Of a stretch of DNA of 39,983 bases, positions 20,719 to 31,392 are shown piece by piece; position 1 is the first letter of the stretch, and each line of letters starts with the position of its first letter. Origin of the DNA: Micractinium sp. NFX-FRZ (Eukaryota > Chlorophyta > Trebouxiophyceae > Chlorellales > Chlorellaceae); assembly GCA_029339195.1 (NCBI GenBank), contig JAPTJF010000528.1, positions 1 to 39,983 of the forward strand. The letters run 5' to 3'. The notes beneath the pieces are model-generated. The model had not been told where the DNA came from, made no database searches, and saw only the letters and a program-made list of their open reading frames with translations. Both the position numbers and the translations under genes were made by a program.

Positions 20719-21033
20719 CGCAGGCAGACAAGCTTGCATTCTTTACCTGCGCAATTCAACATTGTTCCAAGCATGCCCAGGTTGAACAGAATGTAATCAA
20801 CCACCCAGCTGCATGCCTTCACCTGGGAAGGCAGCTGCACTCGTGGCGGTGACTGGGCGCGAGCTGGCCGCTTGATTTCTGCCCACCTTCTCCCTCGGCG
20901 GCATCCCCCTACCCAGCAAAGCTACACATCTACTTTCCTCTGCTGGCGTTCGTCTCTTGTGCGGGCAGTTGTTGATACACCCCGAGGTTCGGCTTCTTCC
21001 CACCTTCAGCACTTGAGGCAGCAGTTGCAGCCG
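20719..21033. other. intergenic region THOC5 / redoxin (tandem)
   Basis: About 315 bases between two genes on the same strand. It should hold the THOC5 3' UTR with TGTAA at 20792 and the promoter of the redoxin gene. The frame of the redoxin is open upstream to about 20872 without an ATG, so that part is treated as leader. Confidence 0.5.
20792..20796 (+). promoter_or_regulatory. putative polyadenylation signal TGTAA (THOC5)
   Basis: TGTAA 74 bases after the THOC5 stop codon, a normal chlorophyte position. It supports the short THOC5 as a genuine 3' end and not a missed downstream exon. Confidence 0.55.
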
Positions 21034-22988
21034 ATGGCAGCCCGAGTGTCCCAGGGCTGCCTGGGCATGTTCTCCAAGGCCGCCCCAGCAGCGGACGTCA
21101 CCAAGCTGAAACCCGGCATCGCGCTGCCCCACGTCACCCTGCCAACCACAGAGGTGCGAGAGGGGACGCTCCAGTCTCAGAAAAAGCGCGGCAGGTAGGG
21201 GGCAGAAGTGATGAGGAGAGTGCCTAGGTTGTGGCGGCGGCTGCCTGCCCGCCCGTTGGCCCGCTTGCGCAGCCGCTGCACAGTATGCCACCTGCACAGG
21301 CGCAGGCACATGCGCAGGCTTGTCCCCCCACACCCGCCCCCCATACCTCTATCACAATCCCATACTCAACACACAGGGTGGGCGCGTGGAGGTGGGCGCC
21401 CCCACCGGGCGCTGGCAGCTGGTGGTGGTATACCGGGGCAAGCACGACCCTCTGTGCGTCACCTACCTGGCGGCGCTGCAGGTGGGCCGCTGCTGCTGCT
21501 GGCGGTTGGTTGGCGGGAGGCCGGCAGTGCGTTTGCCAGCAGCTCATGGTACCAAAGTCAACCTGTTCGCCCACATCTTGCGCGCCCCGCCTGTGCACCA
21601 TTTCTGCCACCCTGGCCGCACACACACTCACAGCTGAACCCAATTTGGCATGTTGATTGAACTCCCTCGTCTCCATCAATCTCACTTCCCTCCCCTCCCC
21701 TCCTACCCATGTTCCCACCCCCGCTCCCCCGCTGCCCAGCACCTGATGCCGGAGTTTGAGGAGCTGAGCTGCGACGTGGTGGCGGTCTCCGCCGACTCGC
21801 GCGGCAAGGCCTGCTCATTTGTGAGCGCGGGGGGCTGTGGGGTCCGGGGGGCATGTTGCTTGGCTTGAAGGAGCGCAGGAGGGGCAGCGGATGGAGGCGT
21901 CCTTGGCACGTGCCCGCCCACCTTCTGAGGTGCACCTCACATCCCCCACATCCCAGTGGGCCGGGACACGCGCCGCCTGTTGAATTGCCGCTCATCCACA
22001 TGCCTCACTCAATGCCTCGCCCGCCTGCCCCTGGACCCGGCAGGTTGATGACCTGCGGGGTGCTGTGCTGGCGGTGAGCCCCGACACGCGTGCCGGGCGC
22101 ATTGGCTTCAAGGCAAGTCTGGGCGGCATGGGAGACCAGCCAGCAAGGAGGCTTGGCGGCTGGTGGGAGGCCTCTGCCTTGTTGCCCAGTTGCCCCGTGG
22201 CGCGTCTGCCCGAGCTTCTCCTGCCTGGGTGCTGGCTGAGGGGAAGGCACGCGCCACAGCAGGCCGGCTGTGTATCACGACCAACGGCGCCCCCCTCCTC
22301 CTCCTCCCCTCCTCCCCCTGGCAGGTGGCGTACGGCATCAACGAGGACCAGATGCGGCGCTGGGGGCTGTACGTCTCCCGCCCCCTGGGGCCCGAGGAGT
22401 CCATCAACCTGTTCTCGGGTACGGGGGTGGTGGGGGTGAGGTGAAAGATTGTAGGGCGGGCAAGCCGAGTTTGCAGAATTGGCAGCAGATGTGCCTGCCT
22501 GCAGGTGGGCCAGTGAGAGGATGGCCTTGAAGATGGCCCGCTTCCGCCTGCTTGACCAGTGGCAGTGGCAGCCCGCAATCGGACCCTCGCTCACTCCCTG
22601 CACACTGCCCCCGCCCCCTCCTCCACCCACCCCAGAGCCGGCGGTGTTCCTGATCAACCCTGCGGGCCTGCTGCACGTCATGGTCTACTCCAACGCCTCC
22701 TTCGCCCGCCCAGACCTCAAGCAAATCGTGCAGGGTGGGTGGCAACCTGCGCTAACAACCTGTTGCTGCCGCCACACAGACAGCCTGGAGGAGAGGTTCT
22801 GCGTCCTGCCAGCGTATGATGCCCGCAGTACAGAGGGCATGCAGTTATCGCTGCTGGAAGCGGCTTCAATGACAACAGCCATCAACATTCGCATGCCTGC
22901 GCTGCCTGCCCCCCTCCTGGCCCTCCACCCCGCAGGCATCAAGATGATCCAGGACCGCAAGATGCCCATCCGCGGCACATACTACTGA
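21034..22988 (+). CDS. peroxiredoxin-like (AhpC/TSA redoxin) protein
   Basis: A thioredoxin-fold protein of the AhpC/TSA family, PRX-like group with the RGxxCPxC-type active site (family knowledge). Seven exons join in phase: 21034-21153, 21377-21481, 21740-21820, 22044-22112, 22325-22418, 22636-22734, 22936-22988, giving about 206 residues. Conserved pieces are GIALPHVTLPTTEGG, WQLVVVYRGKHDPLCVTYL, LSCDVVAVSADSRGKA, INEDQMRRWGLYVSRP, AVFLINPAGLLHVMVYSN and ARPDLKQIVQGIKMIQDR, and it ends RGTYY. In the active-site loop, Asp64 stands where many relatives have the first Cys, and Cys67 is kept. Cys91 and Cys101 lie in exon 3 and could act as resolving cysteines. There is no clear organelle presequence from the chosen ATG, so it may be cytosolic. 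Intron 4 has a perfect GC donor. Substrate and reductant are not known. Confidence 0.85.
22113..22324 (+). other. GC-AG intron (redoxin intron 4)
   Basis: The exon ends ATT GGC TTC AAG and is followed by GCAAGT, a perfect match to the GC-donor consensus AG|GCAAGT. The acceptor CCCTGGCAG leads to GTG GCG TAC GGC, giving IGFK-VAYGINEDQ in frame. No GT donor keeps this frame. Confidence 0.85.
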
Positions 22989-23170
22989 AGGCCCTCCTCT
23001 GCTCATTTGGCGCAACACGAGCAGAGATGAGCCGGCGGCAGCTGGGCGGCACAAGACGAGCCATTTTGTGCGCTGCCAGCAGCGAGGCAGCGTAGTTGAA
23101 CCCAACAGCAGCGAGCGTCCCAGTCGGGGGCCTGGGGGGTGGGGGCGCGACCGCGAGATATTCTTCTGCA

Positions 23171-23175
23171 TTACA
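23171..23175 (-). promoter_or_regulatory. putative polyadenylation signal TGTAA (CDCA7-like)
   Basis: TGTAA on the minus strand, 215 or 340 bases past the stop depending on which 3' gene model is right. It lies beyond the redoxin signal, which would give overlapping antisense 3' UTRs. Confidence 0.35.
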
Positions 23176-23289
23176 TGTTGACCGCACTGGCGCCGCCTCT
23201 GGGGGCTTTGCGCCCGGCATTGCACATGAGACTCGAGTCAGAAGGGGCTTTCCAGCAAATGGGTCGAGAAACAGTGCTGGCTGAGAGCC

Positions 23290-23294
23290 TGTAA
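23290..23294 (+). promoter_or_regulatory. putative polyadenylation signal TGTAA (redoxin)
   Basis: TGTAA about 302 bases after the redoxin stop codon on the coding strand. Confidence 0.45.
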
Positions 23295-23389
23295 GTTGAA
23301 GACACGGCGGTGAGGGCATGCAGGCGCAGCAGCGAGAACATGGTGCAGTGTGCCACAGGCATGCAAGAGGAATAGGTCAGGGATACAAG

Positions 23390-26300
23390 TCAGTACGGTT
23401 CGTTGTGCAGGTGCCACCGAGGCGTGGCTGGCTGCACGTTAGCAGCGCGGTCAAGCGGGGCCCAGTTCGGGCGCGTGGCGTACTTCGAAGGCGTGAGCGC
23501 GGGCTTGGGTCGTTCACTCGCTGCCTGCATCACATGTGGGAGGGCAGTGCAGTGTGGGTAACTTGCTGGCAACCATACCTTGCTGGCAATCAATTCAGCA
23601 CAGAGCAGCAGCCGCCAGTGCAGGGCAGTGGTGGCAGCACAAAGGCAGGTGGGTAGGTCAGCAGCCCCGCACCACGCACCTGACCGCCGCCTGCGTGCGG
23701 GCGCCGCCACCATTGCCTCCATGATCGTCGCTCCGCTGCCAGGCAGCCCGCCCACGGCCCGCTTGCGAGAGAAAGGTGCCTTGGTGATGATGCCGGCGCC
23801 TGTGGCAGCTGCCACGACAGCGGCCACTGCGGGCGCCGTGACCTCGGCCTCACCAGCGGGCGAGGCATCGGCTGCAACTGCGCCGCTGTGGCTGGCGCCG
23901 CTCGTCTCCAGCACGCAGTCTGCTGCAGCGGCGGGCACAGCGGGCAGGCTGGCGGCAGCCGCCTGGACCTTCTTGCCCCTGGGCTTGCGCTGCGCCTTCT
24001 TGCTGCTGCCCTCTGGGGCAGCCCCCTTGCTGCCCGCCTTGCCGCCCTCCTCCTTGCCTGCTGCCTGCTTGGCGGTCGCCTTCTTGCCCGCCGCCTTCTG
24101 CTTCTTGCTGCCTGCAGCGCCTGCAGCCTCAGCAGCCTTGCTCTCGTCCTCCCCAGCCTGCCCCTTCTTCCCCTTGCCCTTGCCGCCGCCTGCCGCCGAC
24201 TTGCGGCGCTTGGCGCTGCCGCCCGGTGCATCCTTGGATCCCTCTGCTGCCGCAACCTCCTGCGCAGGTTCAGGCGCCGGCTCGGGCGCAGGTGGCGCTG
24301 CCGCTGCCTCCTTCTCCAGCTGAGCAATCTCCACCTCCAGCTTCTCTGCAGGGCAGGCGCACAGGGAGACGCGCGTGGAAGGCAGGCCGGGGCGATGAGC
24401 GTGAAAGGCAAACTGTGAGCCGGCTGTGAGAGCCGCATCTTACCCCAAGACAGGGGGCAAATGCATGCCGCGACATACTGCCCTGCTCGGCAGCACATGC
24501 TCCGCCATCCCACCAGCATCACCGTTTGACAGCTCTCCATTGCTGCACATCCCCACTCCCCGCCCACCTGCCAGGTCTGGTGGGCAGAAGCCGGATGCCA
24601 GCGCAGCGCGCTTGGCCTCCAGCCCTCCCGCCTTGTTCAGCACCAGGTAGTGGGCCACCGACAGGTAGCCTGCGGGGTTCGTGGGTTCGGGATGGCGGGG
24701 ACCAGGGGAGAGGCTAAGCTTAGCATGGTGGGTGGGTGGGTGGGCTGACGGCGACTGGCACAGGGAGGACAGGGATCCAGCCAAGTATGTGAGCGCTGCC
24801 TATCACAGGAGCCGACAGCAAGCTGGCTGCAGTGTGGCGCACGGGCCACAGTCCAAGTGGGGCGGTCAAGCAGAAACATAGTATGTGCACCCTAGTTTAG
24901 CCACAGTAGCCAGCCCGCAGATGCATGCTCACCCCGTGCCTTGACGCTGCGGTGCAGCGCGCCGGTGGCCTCCCACTTCCGCTTCTTGCGGTGCGTGGAG
25001 CAGTTGCAGAGGTCGCGGCAGCAGGGGCACACCCAGCCTGCAGCAGGGGGAGGCGGGGCAGGGTGGAGAAGGTTCAGAATGTTAGCCAGGACTTGCAGGC
25101 AAAATTTGTCGTAGCCACGGGCTTGTGGACCTGCCGCCTCCCAGGTGCAATTGCAATTCCGTTGTAAGTCCAGCATTCCCCGCACAGCGCCAGCATGGAG
25201 GTAACTGACACCCCCCATGCACGCCCCCTGGCTTCCCGCCTCCCCCTCCCGCCTCACTCTCGTTGGCCGCCGCCTCCTCCACGTTCTCGCCGTACCGAGC
25301 AAACAGGCAATCACCGCACAGCATGCCCTGCAGGCACAGGGGTGGGCAGAAGTAGCGGGCAGTTAAGGGGCGTGCGCAACGCTCCAAGCTGCTCAGCAGT
25401 GGCTTCTACAATGATCAACGAAAGTGGGCAAGGCGCGCACATTGCTTCCGTGTCTGCATCCAGGCACAGCAGAAGCCCCCGCAGCAGCCCTCCCCCTCAC
25501 CAGTCCGGACTTGCAGCTGGAGCAGGATGTGCGCAGGCCCAGCGTCTTCTGGCGGCACTGGTGGCAGCTGGCGCCGTTCTCGGGGTCGTAGATGCTGCGG
25601 GGTGTGGAAGGGGAGGGAAGGGGAGAGAGAGAACAGGGAGTACAGGTGAGGGAGTGCAAGCAGTGGGACGAATGCGGGGGGAGGAGGGGAGGAAGGGAGC
25701 AGGGCAGCAGAGGTGAAGGAAAGGCAAGAGTGATGTGGGTGGCAATGGCACACATCGAGTTTTGAAGGATGTGGGACAGCGCATGATGCGATGCCAGGGG
25801 CAGGGGCTTGTGAACAACAGCAGTTACTCACCGCTCGCCCTGACTGGTGTAGCCGTCGGTGAACATGTCCCTGCAGCACGCGTGCCGCGGAGGGGAGGAA
25901 AGGAGGGGGCATTCAGGCACAGGAGTGGCAGGTAAATGGGCAGGCTGCGCACCAGACAGTGCCACTTCCGAGCACCGCCGTGTACTGATCGAGCCGGGCC
26001 ATCAGGGCCTGCATCTGACCTGCACAGCTCACCGGCTGCAGCGCACACAACTCAGTAGTGACAAGGGGAGGGGCCCACCCACCAGTTCTTCTCATGCGAC
26101 CCCAGCGCCAGCACATGCTCCACGCCATACACCTCCTCGCACTCCCCCTCTGCGGGGAGGGCAGGGGGCGGGGTGGTGGCCACGGTTACGGCCCTGTGGT
26201 TGGAGGCACATCAGGCGGCCGTGGCTGCCAAACCAGCAGCAGGAAGCATAAAGGGCAGCTTAAGATGCCTTGCAGCACTGCTGAGCAAAGCTGGCACCAG

Positions 26301-27113
26301 CAGCTGGCCTCCATCTGCAAGTGCAGGCCTCCACCCCAGGAGCTGGCCCCACCCACCCTTGACCAGCGGGCCGTCGCGTGGCGCCCTGCTGCCGCCGCTG
26401 CCCCGCTCCAGCTCGTATACGTACACGGGGCGCTCCTTGCCCTCATTGCGGTTGGACCTGTGGGCAGCGGGACGGGCAGGCAGGCAGGCAGCAGCCGGGC
26501 AGTTGTGAGGTGAGAACACTGTTCACACGTGTTGGGCCGGTGCAGTGCTGCATCAACCAAGTGGGCAAAGGATAGTGCACAGTGACAACGACTTGTGTAT
26601 GAACACGACCTGCAGGCATGTGAGCACCCTGGCCGAGGGGCCCCACCCAGGTCAGCAGCGCCGCACCTGCGGCTCGGCTCGGGCGGCGGCCCCGCTTCCC
26701 GCTTCTCCCGCTTCTTCTTTGGGGGCGCGTCCCCAGCAGCAGCTTGCGCCATGTCCTCCGCCATCTGCAAGAAATATATGACGAGTGCAATGTGGCCACG
26801 GGTTCGAGGCACAGATGGCAGGGTGCCCTCTGCAGACAGCATCGGCGCAAACGGCCGCCGGCGGCGGTGTGGCGACATCCCGGCAAGACATCATCTGCCC
26901 CGGTGTGCGACAGCCGTGCTTAGGTGCTCTCAAAAGCGACGCGGATGCAATTGGCGCCGGTGATTTCAAAGCCAGTGCTGCAATCCACTTGTCTGCGAGC
27001 TGACATCGCCCCTCCAGCTGCACCCTCACCCGCGGCAGCCCCAGCTCCGCCATTCGGCGGCGGTTCTCCTCCATCCGGCGCTGCCGCTCCATCTCATAGT
27101 CGGTGAGCGTCAT
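23390..27113 (-). CDS. CDCA7-type zinc-finger protein (zf-4CXXC_R1)
   Basis: CDCA7 relatives recruit the remodeller HELLS/DDM1 to chromatin and support DNA methylation (family knowledge). Exons: 27030-27113, 26667-26764, 26357-26457, 26079-26149, 25953-26035, 25832-25870, 25501-25594, 25258-25327, 24933-25037, 24568-24669 and a last exon ending at 24345. The protein opens MTLTDYEMERQRRMEENRRR, the short N-terminal helix common in plant members, then has a Lys-rich KKKREKRE patch (nuclear signal). The finger (residues about 159-248) shows ENGASCHQCRQKT, CSSCKSG, MLCGDCLFARYGE, GWVCPCCRDLCNCSTHRKKR, then GYLSVAHYLVLNK. The usual last CxxC cysteine is replaced by His. A coiled segment and a Lys/Ala-rich tail with KPRGKK-like basic motifs follow. 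The 3' end is uncertain: unspliced reading stops at 23390 (about 600 residues); a good donor at 23679 joined to the acceptor before 23524 stops at 23514 (about 507 residues). Confidence 0.85.
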
Positions 27114-27849
27114 CGCTGCTGCTGGACTTCCCAGCTTGGACTTCCGGCGAGGTATCGGCGTGCAGGAGAGGCACCGAAATGTGCAGCAAGCAATGCTGCG
27201 CAGCTCAGGAGCGCAGGATTGGGCACAGGCGGGTGCTGCAAGCGCAGCTGGCAAGTCTTGAATAGCGGCGGCCGCCCACTTGGCGCCCGCTGGCCAACAA
27301 CATGGATGAAGGGCTGCCGGTGGCCAGGACAAATCTGTATTAGTTGACCTCCTGGTGGCTCTGAAACCGTATATTACCAACCAGACTGAATATTGGCAGC
27401 AGGCATCCATCAGTCGTTCTGAACAAGCAGCGGGTGCTCACAGCGCCCTCCCTGGCCACGCTCCTCCTACTCCTACTGCAGCCTCGGGGCTGTGCAGCAC
27501 GCAGACTCACGAGCTGCATCGCTCGGTGACAACAGATTACGTGCAGTAGTGCTGCACACAGTCCCGGATGCTACTCCGAGCCTGGCCATGGGCGTTGTGG
27601 GTGAAGCGTACAATAAAGTTACAGGCCCTGCAGGCTGCCTCTCATGGTACATCAAGTAGGGGGCAGTCGTTGAAAGTTGATTGAGTTGGGAGTACTATCA
27701 TGAAATCATGCTTTACTATGGTACACCACTTTGGCCTCGAGCGTGGTCAGCAGTGAGCAACACGCTTGATCGCCTGTGCACCTCGCAAGGCAGGAGCCTG
27801 CCGGCGGTGGCGCCCCAGGCATGCGCTCAGCCAGCCAGCCCGGCATGCA
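27114..27849. other. intergenic region CDCA7-like / BCKDHB (same strand)
   Basis: 736 bases that should hold the CDCA7-like promoter and leader (right after 27113) and the 3' UTR of the BCKDHB gene (below 27850). It is clearly AT-richer than the genes, especially 27340-27420 and 27600-27730. TGTAA on the minus strand at 27623 is a likely polyadenylation signal. An in-frame ATG at 27410 lies upstream of the CDCA7-like start, but that reading lacks conservation cues. No RNA gene was seen. Confidence 0.5.
27619..27623 (-). promoter_or_regulatory. putative polyadenylation signal TGTAA (BCKDHB)
   Basis: TGTAA on the minus strand about 227 bases past the BCKDHB stop codon, in an AT-rich patch. Confidence 0.5.
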
Positions 27850-30800
27850 TCATGTGGCTGCCACGGTGCGCCGGATGGCATCTGCTACACGCCGCGCCGT
27901 GGGGAGGTAGAGTGGCTCGAAGACCAGGGGGAAGGGGATGTCGTAGCCGCACACGCGGACGGGAGGGGCCTCCAGGCTCCAGAAGCACCTGAGGGAGGGA
28001 GGGGAGGGAGGGAAAGGGTGGGGCACAGCAGTGGAGGCCGGACAAGGAGGGATGCGAGGGCAAAGGCTGAGCATGTGGGGATGGACCAGTGGAACGAGCA
28101 GGCACTGGCCGGTGCATGCAGTACGCGCATGAATGGCTGCCTGCGACCCAGGCAGGCAGGGAGGCAGGCAGGACAACAGGGGGGACATTCGTGCGGGCCC
28201 GCACCTGTCTGCAATGGTGGACACCACCTCCGCGCCAAACCCGCTGGTCACAGGCGCCTCGTGGCTCACCAGCAGCCTGCTCAGGGGGGCGGCAGGTAGG
28301 GCAGTGAACAAAGGTGAGCAACCCGTGAAGCAGCGGCAGGGCTGCCTTGCTCCTCTGTGTTGCCCCCAGGCAACCCCTTCACGTAGCCGCCCCAGCGCTG
28401 CAGGGGCGCCAGGCTCCCGCGGCCCCGCCCTGCGGGCCCCCTGCCCAAAGCGCGCCTTCCGTACCTGCCCGTCTTGTGCACAGACGCCTCCACCGTGTCT
28501 GCGTCCCAGGGCATGAGGGTGCGCAGGTCGATGACCTCGCAGCTCACTCCGTTGCTTTCCAGCACCTCCTTGGCCTGCCAGGGGGTGGGTGATGGGTGGT
28601 GGGCAGTGGGCAGACATGAGGGTTGGGCAGGCACAGAATGGTAGGGTGCGGGGGGGATAGCAATCCAGAGGAACAGCGGAGCAGGGCCAACTCCGCTTCA
28701 AGATCCGGCCCGGAACCTTCACTATGCAGGCGATCGCGGCAAAGCCAGCAACTGGCGCTTACGCCTGCCTCCCCCGCAGCCCCACAGCCCGCCCGCTCAG
28801 CCCTCCCGCTCACCGCCAGCTCCAGCACCCGCACTTGCTGGCCCCACCCCACGAGCGTGATGTCGGTGCCGGCCTGCGCTACGCGCGCCTGGCCCAAGGG
28901 GATCTCGTAGTCACCGACAGGCACATCCTCCACGGCTGAAGAGGGCAAGGCGGGACGGGAAGTGCAGGATTGTTGGGCCGGCAGGCGGAGGGCAGTGGTG
29001 GAGGACGCACAGCATCCTGGCTGTTGTACCACGTCAGGATAACCAGAATGTCCGCCAGCTGAACTGCCAGCACTCTTGCAGGCACAACCTTGCAAACCGG
29101 CAGCCAGTACATACGTCGCTCCAAGAAAGTTACCCTCCCAGCAGCCCCCCACGAACCTTCTGCACACGCTCCCGTTGCCCACACCCATGCTTTGCCACAG
29201 CCTCACAACCATAGTTCACCCAGGGGCAGCGGAATGACCACCCCGCCTGCCACCCTGCATCGCACCCGTGGCCAGCCCTGCTTACCCGTGCGGTAGAGCA
29301 TCTTTGCCTCGAAGAAGATCACCGGGTCTGGTGCACGGATGGAGGACAGCAGCAGGCCCTTGGCCTCACGGGGGCCGCTGGGCATCACCACCTGAAGGGA
29401 TATGTGAGGCAGGGGGCAGGGTGGGGCCTGGGACAGGATCACAGTAGGCCGGTTGATTGCGGGTGCAGCACAGCAGGGGTGTAAGAGAGAAGGTGGGAGG
29501 TTGAGGGTGGATGGGTTTGACCCCAAAAGGCAGGCTCACAGCAGGGGAGATAGGTGGGACCCGGACCTCTGCCTGCCTCCCAGGCCTGGCCTGCCCTGCT
29601 GGCGCATGCAGCATGTGCACTGTGGCCTGCCCTCCCCCCGCTGACGCGCACCTTGACTCCAGGTATGTGTGTGAAAAAGGCCTCGGGTGACTGCGAGTGG
29701 TAGTGGCCGCCGTGCCCCACCGCGCCTGGCAGACGAGGGAAGACATGAGGTGCAGGACGTACTTAACAGGCGCTACTAGCAAGCAAATGAAACAGCATGT
29801 GGTGCCAAGCGGTGGCTGGCAGGCAAGGTCGACGAGCGCCTGTGCATGGGCGCGTTAACATGTGCACACAGCACGCAGCTTTAATCCCATCGAGCCTCCG
29901 GCACCCCAACCTGTGCGCACGTCACACCGCCCTACTTACCATACGGGGTGCGGATGGTGAGGCCGCCCACATCGTACACGCCGCCGCTGCGGTACCGGTA
30001 CTTGGCCGCCTCGCTGGTGATCTGGGGTTTGGGGGCAGGCCAGGGGGTAGGTGGACACGGGGGCAGTGGGAGGGCAGGAGGGTGTGTGTGGGTGGGAGAA
30101 GCAGGCAAACCGTCTGGATTGAGTGCTATCAGGGAGAGCAGCAGCATGGTGGGCCACATGATTGTGCACCCTTGCCTGCCAGCAAGGATACATGCAGCCA
30201 AATCACCTGATCAAAGGCTGGGAAGATGTAATCTGCGAATTGTATCTCGGCAATGGGGCGGTACCCCTCGGCAGCGGCGCCCACAGCAAAGCCCACAATG
30301 CCCTGGGGCGGGGGCAGGGAGAGCGGGAAGCTGCGGTTGTAGTGCGCAAGATGAACAGTATCCAGGACTGGTTGTCCTCCCAAAGCAGCAGCCACATCCA
30401 CTGCCGGATTTTCTTCCCCTGCCCCCACGCTGCCCCCACCTGCTCGGACAGCGGCGTGTTGAACACGCGGTGCCGCCCAAACCGCTCCTGCAGGCCGCGG
30501 CTGCACTGGAACACGCCCCCGAATGCGACGTCCTCGCCAAAGCACAGCGTCCTGCATGCGTGGTGGTGCAGATGTATACGTCAGTTCAATATAATATAGG
30601 GAAGAGCAGCTCTACATTGCAGCTCCACTGGCGCTGTCGCCACGGGAGCGACCAAGTGAGCCTGTTGCTCTCACAAGCATCCTCTCGCAAGCATGGAGGT
30701 CCCCCTGGCCAGCCCCCTGGCCAGCCTCCAGGCTCACTTGCTGTCCTCCTCCATGGCGATGTGCAGCGCATCGTTCACCGCTGTGCACAGATTCATGCGC

Positions 30801-30994
30801 GTTACTGCTGATGGCTGCCTGCCCGCTTCGCCCGCTTCGCTGCTGGTGGAGGGGGCAGGCGAGGCGGCTGCCGCCGCCGCTGCTGCCGCGCTCTGCTGCA
30901 GTGTGGCAGCGCTGGACAGCCCACGCAGCTGCTGCAAGGCACCGTTCCACAGCTTCTGCTGCAAGCTGCGATGCACTGCCGCGGCGAGCGCCAT
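27850..30994 (-). CDS. BCKDHB: branched-chain 2-oxoacid dehydrogenase E1 beta subunit, mitochondrial
   Basis: E1 beta forms the thiamine-diphosphate enzyme with E1 alpha that decarboxylates the 2-oxo acids of Leu, Ile and Val in the mitochondrial matrix (family knowledge). Ten exons join in phase: 30738-30994, 30440-30551, 30207-30302, 29940-30021, 29652-29725, 29286-29391, 28814-28935, 28465-28574, 28205-28276, 27850-27988, giving about 389 residues, against about 390 in animals. The first 65 residues form an Ala/Ser/Gln-rich presequence. The core is nearly textbook: [83 protein letters not shown]-type [31 protein letters not shown] and [28 protein letters not shown] and GHYH separate it from pyruvate dehydrogenase beta. 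The start is the ATG of exon 1. No defect was seen. Confidence 0.97.
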
Positions 30995-31392
30995 GGCTGG
31001 GGCGGGGGAGGCGAGCGGAGGGGAGGCAGGTGGGCGGTGCCGTCAACAGCGCCGCCGCTGCAGCAGGAGGCTGGCCTGTCGCCTCTCGTAGACCGGTCAA
31101 GGTGACCGGTGCTGCGTCTGGAGATGATTGCAGGTGGACAGGCACGCTCCTAAGTGCGTGGATCACAAAGGGAGGCGAAGGAGTTGTATCAGGCTGTCGG
31201 GGACGGAGGTATTCCCTCTTCGAAACCCCGGCGATGCAAACCGATTGTGGCACAGGCTGCTGCGGCCTGCAAACCCAGGAGAGCGAGAACTCGAGCTGCT
31301 GACAGGGCCGCAGCACAGCAGGCGCCCTTGCAAAAAGAGAGCGCCTTTGGGAGTGATCACGACGTCGCTGATACGCCAACAGCTTCGCCTGG
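30995..31392. promoter_or_regulatory. divergent intergenic region BCKDHB / TRAPPC11
   Basis: 398 bases between two divergent ATGs, holding both promoters and leaders. No TATA box or other known element was recognised, and no conserved coding segment is present. Confidence 0.5.

Larger units (their letters stand above)
22989..23389. other. convergent 3' region redoxin / CDCA7-like
   Basis: About 400 bases between convergent genes. TGTAA on the plus strand at 23290 and TGTAA on the minus strand at 23175 point towards each other past one another, so the two transcripts may overlap at their 3' ends. No other feature was recognised. Confidence 0.5.

Noticed and set aside
26795..26830. GGTTCGAGGC resembling a tRNA B box
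   Set aside because: No matching A box or cloverleaf arms at the right distance; it is inside a CDCA7-like intron.
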